NCBI GenBank assembly: GCA_036571765.1
Contig: BROE01000023.1
Span: 3,617,490-3,681,489, forward strand
DNA from: Plecoglossus altivelis
Taxonomy: Eukaryota > Chordata > Actinopteri > Osmeriformes > Plecoglossidae
DNA length: 64,000 bases
Reading direction: 5' to 3'
The position numbers and the translations under genes are program-made. Numbering within the stretch: position 1 is the first letter of the stretch; the number at the start of each line of letters is the position of its first letter. Positions 47,713 through 60,840 of the stretch are shown piece after piece. The notes beneath the pieces are model-generated. The model searched no databases, was not told where the DNA came from, and saw only the letters and a program-made list of their open reading frames with translations.

Positions 47713-48254
47713 CTCACACGTAACCGCTTGTTACAAACTTGTTACTAACAGGGGCCTGTACAGCAGCCCAGTCAGCACCACCTCCTTCCTTCCTTCCCTC
47801 CATCCAGCCTTCCTCCTCTCAGTTCAATCTCACTCCATCTTTTACTCTGCTTCCTGCCAGGCAGAAAACGACAGAGAGAGGCCGCTGCTTGAATACAGAG
47901 CCATGTTCCGGAGTGTGGTGAATGCGTGTTCGCAGGACTCACTGAGGGCTTGGGAATGTGGGGGTGTATGCACTTCCAGGGACAGTGAGATGACCTCATC
48001 CGCGCGCCATCGTCAGCAATGCCAGAGGAGTTATAAAATAGAGATGTCGTACACTGGCACTTAAACAGAACGGCATCATCTTAGAGTGACTTGCATTTAG
48101 GCAGAGGTCTTGGGCCTTGTCACTGAAGGTGTTGTCAGTTGGTGTTGTGGTGTTGTTGCCGGGAGACATTTCCCTTCTCGGAACACCATGACTGGGTGAG
48201 AGAGGAGAGAAGATCCAGTTGCTACAATATGAGCATGTGAGTGAGTGGTACTCC

Positions 48255-48350
48255 CTGACCTCTCTCTCTCTCTCTCCCTGTCTCTCTCTGTCTCTCCCCG
48301 TCTCTCTCTGTGTCTCTCCCTGTCTCTCTCTGTCTCTCTCCCTGTCTCAT
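48255..48350. repeat. CT/CTGT tract
   Basis: CTCTCTCCCTGTCTCTCTCTG units of about 20 bp, four degenerate copies. Confidence 0.92.
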
Positions 48351-48957
48351 ATCTATGATATGGGCTTACCTGCATGCAAACACTCACAGGAAATTTCACT
48401 CCAGCAGGCGCTGTCAATTCCACTATAGCACCACAAGGGTTTGTGGGATGTGCAGGCCTTCAGCAGTTGGCTGAAGGCTCTGAGGGCCCCAGTTTGATCC
48501 TGGGGCCAGTGTGTTGTTTCTGCTGGAGGCTCTTGGCAGTGGGAGGGAGTGGAGACTTCTTCATCCCCTCTCCTGCCGGCAGAAGTAGTGCCTTGGTAGT
48601 GGGGCAGTGAATCGGAGCAGTCAACACTTGGCTGAATTCTGAAGAACAGGACAAGGCTTAAGGTCAATCGGTCTTGTAAGAAAAGAACAGAGAGTTTGTG
48701 TATGTGTGCTCACCGCATCACTTTAAACAGGGTTTTTCTATGGAGTGAGCTGCCAATTGGAATGAAATGATGTGGCCTGATTTTCTTTTGTACGTTGATC
48801 GGTCTGTTGACAGGAACTTTTATCTCATGGAAGAAGCGACTTTCCAAGGACATGGGTCTCTTTGTCTGGCGCTTGTTGCACCGTGTTCATGAAAGCTTTT
48901 TCCAAACGCTCCAAAGATGTTTCTGACTGAGCTCGCTCTGTCTGAGCCCTTTTTGTG

Positions 48958-49022
48958 TGAGTCTCTCTCCGCATGAGTCTCTCTCTGCATGAGTCTCTCT
49001 CTGCATGAGTCTCTCTCTGCGA
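48958..49022. repeat. 16-bp tandem repeat
   Basis: The unit is GCATGAGTCTCTCTCT, in about four copies. Confidence 0.95.
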
Positions 49023-49459
49023 GACAGCGGCTAGTCAGGTGCACTGGCATGTCCCGAGGACCCTAGGCTAGCTTGGGAAGCTAACCAACCCTAGCGTAGT
49101 ACCATAGAATATAGAGCTTGGTAGGGTAGAACAAACCCTCACAGGGGGTGGACAGGCAGAGCAGTGAAGGAGAGAGAAAATACTTTTGTACTTGTGAGAT
49201 GACAGAACATGTTCGTCTTCTTACCTGTTGATGTGCCTTGGGAAGAGTGCCCTAAATTACCCACGCTCAATCACTAAAAAACATTTGTGAGAAACCGTAC
49301 GCATCCACTTTGATTTACTCGTCCAAAGTTAACCTTGGAGCAACAAAATAGCAGGGGGACAAAATGTCGTTTGTGTTGTCAAATTGAATGTCTCTATCTT
49401 TCTCGGTGTCTCTCTCCCTCTCTCTCTCTCTCTCTCTCCCTCTCTCTCTCTCTCACACA

Positions 49460-50570
49460 CACATACACATTGACTCACTGACTCTTCATCATTCTGTCTC
49501 TATTTCTCTATCACGACTCCTTAACTCTGTAACCCGTACGCTTTTTCCACCGCCAATTGCTATTCCGCCACCCCGGTGCCCCTGCCAGTTTTCCGTGGTA
49601 ATCAATAACAGACAAAAGAGGCCAGCCCACAGGATTTAGACCAACAGATGAATGAAGGCAATTATTGTGGAGGAAGAGAGAGATAGAGATAGAGATGGAA
49701 GGGAAAAAATGAGGAAGAAACTGAATGTATGCACGGGTTGTTCCTTGACCAGGCAACAGAGTACTGCGGGCTGAGTCACGGTCGTTGTCTGTTCCAGGGT
49801 CGGTGTTATTGCAAAAGACCACGGGTGATCGTAAGTCACTTCCACTTTCAAGCCAGAGAACATGAGCGTGTCTCTGAGCAAAACTTTCACAAATTGTAAA
49901 TCATTTTTACTTGGGTTTTACCTTGACCTAGAAGGTTTTTTTTATATAGAACTGAATGACTGACTCAATATGTCAGGTATTTCTCATGCTGCTTTTTTTA
50001 TGAGCCGGATTGGATTGCATAGCCAATAGCATGGGAAGCTCATTAAAGACCCCCTCTCATTTCTCTCTCTCTGTTTGTCTGTCTCTCTCGCTCGCATCCA
50101 CTCACTGAGGTGTTTCTGTATTTATGGACCTGACCTAAGCATGTTTTTGTTTACTTAGAGGGCAATGAATGATTGATGAATTGCTCTTTGAATGGATAAA
50201 CAAAGTCTTGGAAACGCTCCATCCATTTGTCTCACTATTGTACACACCTGTTTCTATTTTTCTTTTTTTTCTGTCTTTCTGTCTTTCTTTCTCTCTGTCT
50301 CTTTCTCTTCCTCCTTCTACCCCCACCCTCGCCCTATCTTCCTATCTCACCATTCTGTTACTCTCTCTTCCCTGCTTTCTTCCACATTCGTCCACACTCG
50401 TTTACCCTCCCTATCCCCTCCTTCTATACAGTTTTCCTGTCATCCCCCTCTCCCCATCCACACACAAAGTCCCCCTCCATTATTCAGAAAGCAGTGTCAC
50501 CCAAAGATAGCCTCAGGGAGTCTAAGGGGCTGGCTGGGCGGTCGGCCTGGGTCCTGCAATACACAGGCAC
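49460..50570. other. Mostly unique intronic sequence
   Basis: Short GA tract near 49675-49700 and C/T-rich sequence at about 50255-50470. No exon was recognised. Confidence 0.45.
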
Positions 50571-50725
50571 CCAGGCCCCTGCTCCCCCCTGCTCCCCCCT
50601 GCTCACCCCTCCCCCCCTGCTCTCCCCTGCTCCCCCCTGTCTCACCCCTCCCCCCCTGCTCTCCCCTCTACCCCCTGCTCTCCTCTCCCCCCCTGCTCGT
50701 CCCCTCTGCTCACCCTCCCCTCCCC
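50571..50725. repeat. C-rich minisatellite (CTGCTCCCCC type)
   Basis: CCCCTGCTC units of 10-22 bp repeated across 155 nt, with C-rich spacers and i-motif potential. Confidence 0.9.
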
Positions 50726-51037
50726 CTTTCTGAAAGGGGTGGCGAGGCCTGAGCTATTTCAGGCCACACTCATCCTTAAATCATTAATGGAGCCTCTATC
50801 ATCCTCCACCCCTCTCTGCCAAACCAGACCCCCCTCCTCTAGCAGGGGACGGAAATGGGGACGTTGGTCGGTAGGGGGTGAGGGGAGGGGACATGGGGGG
50901 GGGATTGTGGGGGCCGGGAGAGGACTCGGTGAGCGAGGAGAGATTCCGAGGCTGGCGCGGTGCCATATTTCACGTCCGTTAGCGCACAACCACGGGATGC
51001 CACCACTGATCACTGTTATTTCCTGGGTGTGTGTGTT

Positions 51038-51068
<31 letters not shown>

Positions 51069-51924
51069 ATGGGTTTGTTTGTAAGATGTCTTCAATGCTC
51101 ACTGCTACAGAGACCTTGTAGATGAATGTTTTCGACGTGTGTGTTTGCGTGTGTGAGTTGCCATACGTGCATGTTAGCCCAAACATGCATTTCTTGAAAC
51201 ATACAGCACACAGCACCCTTCCATTGGATCCTGGTTAGTTATTTTGGAACACAGTGGTAGTTTGGGGTTATTGTTTGTCCTTGTATGGGCAGTGAGGGGT
51301 TTAGCCATCAGAGGAACAGGGGGCTGGCCTATCAGGACAAGTCATTATCGCTGTGAGTGGCTCATGAGCCGCTCAGCGTAGCCTATCGGAAGTGGCTATT
51401 TATATAACACCAGTGATCTGTGGAGGACCAGGAAGAGGTAGATGTGGAAGAATAGGCATGACTTTACCCTTCTGATGACAGACAGAGAGAAGGATTGGGG
51501 TCTAGGAATAAAGAAAAGATTGTGAGGTTTTCCGTGTGTGGGTTTCCATGTGTCGTTATCAAGTACTTGTTCCCTGATACATATCATACACACACACACA
51601 CACACACAGGCTTACGTACACGCGTGCACATTCTTACACATGCACACATTTTTACACACATATTCCTGTCTATTGTAGTCCAAGACTCAGTTCAGTAATG
51701 AGTTCTGACCCTTACACAGAACCTTGAATCTCAGACACCCTCTCCCTCCCCCTCCCCCGTCTCTCAAGGCGACGGAGATTATGCAGCCGTCGGCCGCGGT
51801 GGCAGCGCGTCTCCGTGGCGACGGCTCTCCCCTCACCTCCGCCGCTCCTTCAATAAGAAGAGGGGTCATGGGGGGCGCTGCCGACTTTATTAAAACATAG
51901 GGGCCTATTAATCCACCAGCCCCT

Positions 51925-52042
51925 GCCACACACACACACACACACACAAACACAAACACACACACACACACAAGGAGATAGGAGGGAAAAGAGGGTATGT
52001 GAGTAGAGAGAGAGAGCGAGAGACTATATATATATATATATA
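51925..52042. repeat. (CA)n, purine tract and (TA)n cluster
   Basis: CA at 51928-51973, GAGAGAGAGCGAGAG at about 52005-52021, TATATATATATATATATA at 52025-52042. Confidence 0.93.
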
Positions 52043-55000
52043 GTAGAAGAGGAGGTTAGAAGGTCTAGATTGTGAGACAAGTATGTTCTCCAACCCCTGC
52101 CCTCTGAAGCCTGTGACCCTACATAGATATACCAGCCTCCCTTCAAATAGATTAATGAGGATTATCATGCTGCCAGTCTCACGCCCTCATCCCTTTAAGA
52201 AACTCCAACGAGGTGACCCGGGGTCTCCCTGGGGGGACCTAGCCAGAGCAGGGGCAGGCCTGAGATGCCACAGAGAAGAAGATAGGAGAGGAGTAGGTGG
52301 AGGAAAAGACACAACCATTAAGCGGAATAAAATAGGGGCAGTCAAACCACAAGCAAATCGTCCTTAACTTAATTGTCTCTGCTTTCTGACACGTCCTGAA
52401 GGGTAAACGCAGCGCCTTCGTAGCAGACCTACTGACACACATGCAGCCCAAGCACAATATGCTCATACGCGCACGTTCTATGAAGCATAAACACACACAC
52501 ACACACGTAGGATTATGCATACGCACGCACGCTGAGCCACACACACGCACACAAGCGCGCATAAAAACAACATTATATTCAAATGTAAAAAATAACCACT
52601 TAACCTTTAAGTCATCTGTGTAACCCAGTGGCCCGGAGCCAGTGAGTTTTAATGATGTTTCAGCCTCCACCCGAGAGAGGAGGAGGAGAGGCAGGATGGA
52701 TGAGAGGAGGAGGAGGAGGAGAGGGGTAACATCTGCTACCAGACGTCTCATTCTCTCACCCAAGGACGACCTGAGGATGCAGGGACTTAAACCCAGCATC
52801 ATACCTCACCCCAGGCTTCAATTGTAATACTGTGTATTTGCATTCATTACCACTCACACGCACAGACACACACACACTAAGCTCATATGGATGTACTGTA
52901 CAAACACACACACACACAAACTTGAGTAATCCTTCCCCACTGCCTTTGAGACATCTATACAACTTAGGAAGTCATTTAAAGTCATAAAAGTAATCTTCAG
53001 TCACTGAGTAAGTCAGAGTTTGACAGAGAGCATTGTCATAGCAATCCTGGCAAAGTCTTTTTTTTGGGGGGGGGGATGTTCACGTTAAAATCGAAGAAGT
53101 AAGTGTGTAGAACTTACATAAACCCTGAATAGAATAACTGTCTTTGGGGGGAAAGTCATCTGAAGCCATCCAGAGAAATTACACCGAACGACACAATGCC
53201 TGAAATAGCAACCGATTCCTGGGACAAGCTGTCTTAGACCATTTTCAATTACCTTCACGTCAAGATGCCATACGTACTTATGTTTCCTGTCTGTCAATGC
53301 CCAGACATGAGCGGAAGGCCTGCCTGACTGTCCCTGGCCCTGACAGAATACCCAGGAACTCTCTGTTTGTTCTAGGTGAGCAGTTTTGAAGATGAATGCT
53401 AATGCTATGCTACGGCTAGGTTTTATATGCGATGGCTAACGCTAACGCTTGTCTAGGTCTGAAAGAACTTTTCTGAAACCAAAACAAACCTTTTTGGCTT
53501 CTGCCTTTCCTTAGGTCTAATGCATTGAGATGGATATCTGGATTAAATGAGATCAGACATTTGATGTTTCGCCAAAACCTGTGCTGTATAGCTAACGCTA
53601 CTTGAGTGAGGATGTGCCCACACGTTTGTGGGTGTGTTGATATTTCACTGTAGATTAAACTCATCAGAGCAAAATCATCCCCACGGAAACGATACCATAA
53701 CCATGACAACTTGGCCTTAAATATTAGAATTGAGTATCGCTAGAACGTTATTTTACTGGATAGAAAGAGTGGTTGGTGACACGAGAATGTGAAAGAAACA
53801 GACATTTAAAAGACAGTGCGAAGAAAAAGAGTGTCTCTTGAGCCTGGAAAGGAGAGAAAGACATCGAGGAGGGACGTGTGTTCAGGTTGTAGTTCGTTAA
53901 GTTTAGGATGGTCTAAGGTACAGGGTTCAGGAATGGGAGCCATAGTCTCAGGTTCCCGGATAAGGCCAAAGGTTTCAGTTCAGATCCGGGTGCTGGCTCT
54001 GGTTATGTTATCCACCAATCCCAGTCAGTCGACCGCGGAAAACCAAACATCCGACGGAGAAGAACACAAAGAGAACCTCAAACTCCAATATCTTTCATTC
54101 CTGTGGCCGACGACTGCATCTGAACCCTATCCTCGCCAGTCCTGCTCACTCAAACAATTACCTTCAACTGAAAACACAACCGGTGACCTTGCGATGGACT
54201 TCCTGTTATGAACGTTGCCTGGGATTATGTAGAGTGCTAGAGTGGCTCTTTCATCTTTCTCTAGAAGACAACTTGATTATTAGAAATAGGCAAAAGCCCA
54301 CATTTCCCGGTTGCGACATGTAAAAAAAACTGTTCGCAGTCGCAAGCATATGGAACTGGAACACATTAGATCAGGGTAATGTTCTTTTTTCGTCTGAAGT
54401 CATAACTCAAGGTCGCTGAGCAGTTATTTGCAGAACTAATCGTTTGATGTCACCGTTGTAACTAGGAGGGAAATGCAGACAATCACAGACTAGAAGGTAG
54501 AAAGTCATCTTGATGACTAACGCTCCTCGGAGGGAATTAGCATCTCACAGAGAATTCCCACTTTCCTCACAGCAGGGGGGTTTGTCCGTCCCCAGTAATC
54601 TGTCCCTCTACCGTGTGATCCACCGTTCCCACCCTTCCCTTTTACCTCATTATTTAATGTCTGGGAAAGGAAGATAGCAGAGAGGGAGAGACGGGGGAAG
54701 AATGTGTGTCTTTTATTAGATTTCGTGACGAAGGGTCAATAAAATCACGTTTGGTCGAAACATTTTCGCTAAGCATAGCGAGGCGAGGAGCATGCCACAC
54801 GACCATCTCTTCCATCTCAGAGAGTAAAATAGTCTTTTTACATTTCGTCCTCCACTTCCTTCCCCTGTTCCCTTTCTCCATGTCACCCCCTCCGTTCCCA
54901 ATTTAGCCTCACCCTAGACGACTCTGCATGAACCTCACTTGCAAACTAACCGAGATAATAGGGATGTTTTCCTGCAAATATTTTCGGTCAAATGATGAAA

Positions 55001-56375
55001 TGATTGTCCTGCAGCACCTGCAACGCTGATATGTTTTTTCCTTCCCCCCCCCCCTCCTCCTTTTGTACTAATACATGTTTGTTTATTCAGGCATGACACT
55101 TTAACAAGCAGCGCTTCCCTCTCTCCCCCCTCCTGGACCAAGGTCTCTCTCCGTGGTACCTACACGGCTCCCTAACAATTAATCATTCCCTGTCAGCGAA
55201 GGATGATGACACTACAAGTGCATTTGCTTGTTAAAGGCAGCGTGCCGCGCGTGGTTGTACGCGTAGGGTGCAAGTTCATTTACGGCTCGCTCATTCGGCG
55301 GGAATGTTTGCGTGCGTACACGCGCTTCCCTTGCCCGTGAGTCCATTTCAAACGGATCCGCGGAACGTCGAGCTGATGTTTCGGGATTAAGTTGTGTTGA
55401 CTCTTTTCATGAGACAAACCCCCAAGCCTCCATCCTCGCCCGCACTTCAAAGGTAATCAATTCAGCATACATAAATGGTTGCAAACTTACAAAATGTTTC
55501 CAAAAAGGATGAATATTAACACAGACGCCTTGCCAACAACAGCACTTTGTAGGCAGACAGAATCCTATGCCCAACTGAATTCACCGTTCAGGTTCAGAGC
55601 AACATTCTACATGCGCAGATTGAGTGGGCGACAATAGGGAGTCAGGGTTTCAAACGGCTGGGATTTTCCAGTCATGCATGAGTTCCTGGCTGCGTGGCCT
55701 TCGCCAAATTGGTTAGTATTGATTTGCCTCATTCATCAATTATTGGTCGTTGTTGGAATAGATTAGACAAATAATTGGAGAATGTGTGGCTGCATCCCAA
55801 TAGCTTTGATCTGTACCTCGTTTCTTTAGCCACCCAATCTTCTTCCGTTCCTTACCGCTGTTGCCTTGGACAACAGCGCCGCCCTGGTGGTCTGGTTGAC
55901 TCTGCGCGTCATAGACAGCCCACAGAGCAATCCTGTTGGGTAGAATACAAGCGTCTGCTGTACTGTGGACTTGAGGGGGGCAGAATTGGATTGAAGAAAT
56001 CAAGCAAAGCTGAAGTCGGAATCACGACAATTTAAAAATAAATGTCTCCCTGTCGAGCTGGTTTTCTTACGAGCTGTCTGCTGGCGTAGTCGTCAAGGAG
56101 ACACAAGAGACTGCTCAATACTTCAGATATATGCGCACACAAACACACATACCCCCACACTCTCTCAATCTCGGAAGGATTTCTTGCCGTATTTTCCTTT
56201 TCTCTCTCTCTCCCTCCGTCTTCCTAACAACCTGGCCTCCCTGGAAGGCTGCTGTAATATGCCCCAGATCGGCCCAAGCCTGCCCAAGACAAACAGGCTC
56301 TTTCAATGCCACCTCATTGATTCTCTGTCCTTCTTTTTTCTCTTTGTTCCCCTGTCTCCCACTGTCAGGAAAGCA
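52043..56375. other. Mostly unique intronic sequence
   Basis: It holds short CA tracts (52488-52506, 52867-52880, 52901-52918), a GGA trinucleotide stretch (about 52676-52722) and small homopolymers. TTCGGCGGGAA (55294-55304) is an E2F-like site in a CpG-containing stretch. A 131-codon open frame (53816-54211) shows no motif or splice signal and is not called. Confidence 0.45.
53350..53385 (+). other. Candidate recursive splice site 3 (junction 53375/53376)
   Basis: GGAACTCTCTGTTTGTTCTAG is directly followed by GTGAGC. It combines a strong acceptor and a good donor with no exon between. The AG-free zone is only about 19 nt, so it is weaker than the 45297 site. Confidence 0.25.
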
Positions 56376-56379
<4 letters not shown>

Positions 56380-56426
<47 letters not shown>

Positions 56427-56462
56427 GTGCATGCGTGCATGTGTGTGTGTGTGTGTGTGCAC
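56380..56462. repeat. (TG)n microsatellite
   Basis: About 80 nt of TG with a few CG/AT steps. A second TG tract lies at 56605-56645. Confidence 0.95.
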
Positions 56463-56610
56463 GCATGCTGGCAGAGTAGCTATTGGTTACTTGGAGGAAC
56501 TACACGGCAGGACCTCAGAGGACAGCGTGTACCTTCACTAAAGGAAGAAATGAAACGTATGTAGGGAGGGATAACAGGGATGCATGCATGCTGACTGGTG
56601 TGTGATGTGT

Positions 56611-56646
<36 letters not shown>

Positions 56647-56775
56647 TTGTGGGCGAGTGTGTTACGCTGAGCAGATGCGAGAGAAGGTTGGGCAGTGTGT
56701 ATGAGTGTGTCCTCACCTGACCCCATACTGAAGTTTCTTTTGCCCCTGTTGGGAAAGAGTTGGTCATGTGATAAT

Positions 56776-56789
56776 CCCCCCCCCCCCCC
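56776..56789. repeat. Poly(C) run, 14 nt
   Basis: Fourteen consecutive C followed by G. Confidence 0.95.
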
Positions 56790-56969
56790 GACAACATAGA
56801 GGATTTAGCTCCCAGTACAACGTCAGATTAGGCAGACACAGACAAGATAACTGGACGGCAAGGTTGATTGTTGATTTGTCAGTGCTTTGGAACTCTTATT
56901 AGTTGGGATAATTGGGATCCTTATCTCTCAGAGGCCACGGTGTTCCTCTGCAGCCTCCACAGCCTCCTG

Positions 56970-56970
56970 T

Positions 56971-57051
<81 letters not shown>

Positions 57052-57057
57052 TGTCTG
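56970..57057. repeat. (CTGC)n tetranucleotide microsatellite
   Basis: About 19-20 uninterrupted CTGC/CCTG units followed by two GTCT units. Long and pure, so likely polymorphic. CCTG repeats form hairpins. Confidence 0.97.
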
Positions 57058-57440
57058 AGTTCCTCCAAACGCTGGTTGAGAGAAACACACAGCCAACAGC
57101 ATCTGTCATCAACAATCAAGCTTTTTTCCCATTTCCCATCTTTCCCTCCCTCCCTCCCTCCTTCCCTCTCTAACCTTCCCTTCGCGAACGGTTCTGTTTA
57201 AAAAAAGTGGTTCCCGGCAGCGGTGAATCCCCCTTCCTGTTACCATGTGTCTGGATGTCACCGGGATTAAAACACGGTAGAGTGACCTCGGCGTGGCTGC
57301 AGATAATCCACAGGACTGGCAATCAGGAGACAGCAGCTGCGTCTCTCTTCTGATTGGTGGAGCAGAGTAAACCACAACAGGCACAGTCTGTTGAGCTGGT
57401 TGAAGCGCTAGTGGAACAGTAGTTGTAGTGCTAGGAGGAA

Positions 57441-57490
57441 TCCTACAGTTGTTACTTTATCGATCCCCGATGGGAAATTGCGGCATTGCA
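57441..57490 (+). repeat. Fragment of a dispersed teleost repeat
   Basis: TTACTTTATCGATCCCCGATGGGAAATTG resembles the ACTTTATTGATCCC-GGGAAATT motif that recurs at retroposon-like repeats in many fish genomes. This is recognised from memory and the family name is uncertain. The surrounding 150-codon open frame is not called. Confidence 0.4.
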
Positions 57491-57765
57491 AGAGGGGAAA
57501 TTGAACGTTACGAAATACTGTACGATGTGCGAGAAGTATACAAGGAGAAAAAAGGTTCCCATACCCAAGACAGAAATACCCATAAGGAGATGGTACCTGG
57601 TACTATAAAACCAACAGGTGGAAGTGATGCAGGACCATCTCTGTCACGCCACAACAGTCATCTGGGAACTCCTGCAGATGGACGAGAAGTCGAACGTTCA
57701 CCTGGTGAACAGGAAGGGGCACTGTGCCTTCCCCTGAGGAACCCTGTGCTGCTCATCACAGACCA

Positions 57766-57812
57766 CAGACAGACCACAGACAGACAGACCACAGACAGAC
57801 CACAGACAGGGT
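57766..57812. repeat. Short tandem repeat of CACAGACAGAC
   Basis: About four irregular copies of an 11-15-bp unit. Confidence 0.85.
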
Positions 57813-57879
57813 GCCCAAGAGACCGGGGGGGGGAGGGGGGTGCATTCACTTATCGACTTGAGTCTGGCAGCTCTATTTA

Positions 57880-59990
57880 GACTGCCTCGTTATCCACCCC
57901 ATCTTTCTGCCTCTACTTCGCATGTAACAAATCCATAACATTCTTTTAAACCACCTATCAGTCAACAGGCCACCTGCTGTGAAGGCTGTGCACAAGTGTG
58001 GATTTAATTCAAGTAAGTGTGGGGTAGTCTCTGTCCTTTATACAGTGTGAAGTAGATTAGAATGCTGGAAAGTTCGAAACATTTGCCTATAAAGTTATAC
58101 CTTTTAACACAGGCTTTTTGAAATATAATTTTAACCGCAGTCTTAGTTGAGTCGCTTAATTGAAAATGTTTCCATCAAAGCCAAAGGCGTGCTAAATCGC
58201 CGCTCTGATGGGATTTCAATACGCCACTGCTCCCGGAGTCTGATGAAAACGTTTCTCATCTCGCATTTGTCGAGCCGGAGGTGAAAAAATCCCGTGGCTG
58301 ACAGTCGGAGTGTCATCGCTTCTTGTCAAACGCTCCCATTTATTCTGCTGCTTCCCACTGTCGATTAACTCTGTCCATCACGAAGAGCAAGCTCTATCTC
58401 TCTCCTTTACATCCTATCATTTTTTTACTGCTGTCTCGTTCTCTTGTGTCGCTCGTCTCCCGGAGGTGTGCGAGTCAGAGAGAGACTCAGAAGGGAGACT
58501 CTGAGGGGGACCCTAGAAGAGACCAGGGGAGAGGACAGAGAGAAGAGAGAGTTGTGTTGGCTCCAATGTGGCAGACAGAGCCAGCGAGGTCAGACTTGAC
58601 AGAGGGATGGTTCCCCTGAGGAGAGGGGGGGGGGGGGTTTGGCCAGGGGCAACGCGGTACTCTCCTCACCCCGCTACTCCACAAATCACACCTCGGCAGA
58701 ACCGGCACGTCACTACCCACCTCGGTTCCAACCCCCCTGGGCTCAATCGGAGCAGCACACATCACACCGGGGCCAGAGAAAGGAAATCCAATCCCACGAC
58801 AGAGCACTTTCAGTGATCAATGATTTTCATATGGACTGGAAGGTAAACACATTGGGAGCACACCCCCCCCCCCCCCCTGTTGTTTGTCGAACTTTACTTT
58901 AACACTGTCGTGTTATCTCCCAAGTCCTTTCATTTGTTGCATAAAACTGGAAATACAAGCCATTAATAAAACACCATAATTTAAAAAAAGTTGAATTAAT
59001 TTTCTTTTACGCAAGAGTACCAAAATATAGCCGTGAAAAGGATCTGGCTAATGGCTGTAATGCTTCCCGGTCTACGTCGTTAAACCTCTCATCTGCAATT
59101 AAGATCATTATCGGTGCGATAGCTACCCGTGTGTTTAAACACATTCATGGCTATGTGACTGCTGTTTCCCCATGTCAACCCAATGGAGTTTGATGCTTTG
59201 CATCAACAGCAATGCCTGCTCCTTAAAAAAAAACAATTGGATGAAGGTGCAAAAGAAGTCACTTTGCATTCCTCTTGGCAGGGAAATCGAGAGTCAACTC
59301 CAAGGGTCAAAGTTGCGTTGGCCAACTTTATTATGCAGCAGTGCATTAATGTGATCAACGTGCCATGACACAGCATTTTCCATGACAAACTGCAGTTGGA
59401 AGAGGAATCGCACGACGGTTGACGACATTTGTTTTTGTGAACGCACCCGTGAAGCACGAAGCTGTTCACAAGATAAAATAAAAGGAAAACATAACACATG
59501 TTGAGATGTAAACATTAAACCCACTGCATTGGCTCCATGAGATGAGGTCTCCTGTTAACATGCACCTGTTTGGTTTTATCACACACTCCCTCGCAAAGAG
59601 CGTAGAAGATTGGGGAAGATTGTTTACTCATAAAAACCCCTCATTTACTGTGTTTCTTTTAATGGACTCTATAAAAGCATGTATGAAGAATTTTCAAATA
59701 AACAATCACGCACAGACAAACACACACGCACACGCAACCATCCCCACCCCCGCCGCTAAGTCGTATTAGGATTAATGACGACACTAATACAATGTAAATA
59801 TTGAAAATGCGATTCGCTGTCTCTCCCAGCTCCTTCATTAACTCCCACGAGGACCATCTGCACGTAGGGCCCTATTCACTGCTCTTCTCTGTGTAATGAA
59901 AGACACGGTCTCTCTGTATGTCTCTCTGTCTCTCATTCTCTCTCTGCCTTTGGAAAAAGGAGTTAATCCGTCAGAGTTGCCTGTTGGGTT
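57880..59990. other. Mostly unique intronic sequence
   Basis: Contains 14 consecutive G near 58626 and 15 consecutive C at 58863-58877, then AT-rich unique sequence (58900-59110). No exon was supported. Confidence 0.45.
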
Positions 59991-60005
59991 GAGGAGCAAG
60001 TGGGG

Positions 60006-60188
60006 GGCATGACTCCTAGAGGGGTGTGGCCTGACCCTAAGAGGGGTGTGGCATGACTCCTAGAGGGGTGTGGCCTGACCTTAAGAGGGGTGTGGCATGA
60101 CTCCTAGAGGGGTGTGGCCTGACCCTTAGAGGGGTGTGGCCTGACCCCTAGAGGGGTGTGGCCTGACCCCTAGAGGGGTGTGGCCTTA
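60006..60188. repeat. 22-bp minisatellite with eight CACCC/KLF-type boxes
   Basis: The unit is AGAGGGGTGTGGCCTGACCC plus CT. The decamer GGGGTGTGGC begins at 60021, 60043, 60065, 60087, 60109, 60131, 60153 and 60175, spaced exactly 22 bp, while the spacer varies (CATGACTCCT, CTGACCCTTA, CTGACCTTAA). GGGTGTGGC matches the KLF-family consensus (family knowledge). Confidence 0.96.
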
Positions 60189-60626
60189 ACAGGCGGGGTA
60201 GCTCATTATCGATGCACAGGATAATGTAGCGTCTGTTCTCAGAGTCCAACACACCATCCAGGGGAAGAAGCCGCAGCCTGATGCCAACACATTCCAGGAC
60301 ACACACACACACACACAGACATATGACCACCGTCCATTCCAGACTGGTTTAGTCCATTGTGGCTGTATCTGTCTTCCCTCTTGTGCTGGCTGAGTCTGGG
60401 CAGATGATCTGGTGTGTGCGGGTGTTGTGGTGGGGGTTGGGATAAGTATGCCAGTCACAGCGTTCCTCCCTGTCAGTGTTGATAAGTGGTAATTGAATTG
60501 TGCGGTGCGGGTCGGGCTGTGTCCGGGAGGATGGGGTGGGCGTCGGGAGGTGGAAGAGGGGGAGGGGCTCAATGGGGGTCTTGTCAGGCAGCTACTTTTT
60601 AATTATGGTGGACAGATACAGCACTC

Positions 60627-60632
<6 letters not shown>

Positions 60633-60678
<46 letters not shown>

Positions 60679-60690
60679 ACCCTCTCTCTC
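60633..60690. repeat. (CT)n microsatellite
   Basis: CT tract with few T interruptions; pyrimidine-rich sequence continues to about 60840. Confidence 0.93.
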
Positions 60691-60840
60691 TCTCACCTGC
60701 CCTTGTTTTTCACATCCTGTCTCGCTCTATCCATTTCTCTCTGTCTCTACCAGTCTCTCACTATATGTCTCTCTCTATACAGTATATCTTTCTCGACCCG
60801 TCTCTCGCCCCGTCTCTCGCTACCTGTCCTTGTGTCAGTC

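Noticed and set aside
52239..52802. 187-codon - strand frame with a signal-peptide-like Leu stretch
   Set aside because: The hydrophobic stretch comes from a GGA/TCC trinucleotide repeat and the rest crosses CA microsatellites. No recognisable domain.
53816..54211. 131-codon + strand frame in non-repetitive DNA
   Set aside because: No recognisable motif, no acceptor or donor, and length is within chance for 64 kb. Left as unsupported.
57428..57880. 150-codon frame over the GATCCC-type repeat fragment
   Set aside because: No reverse transcriptase or transposase motif; it begins in a non-coding repeat and ends in a CAGAC tandem repeat.
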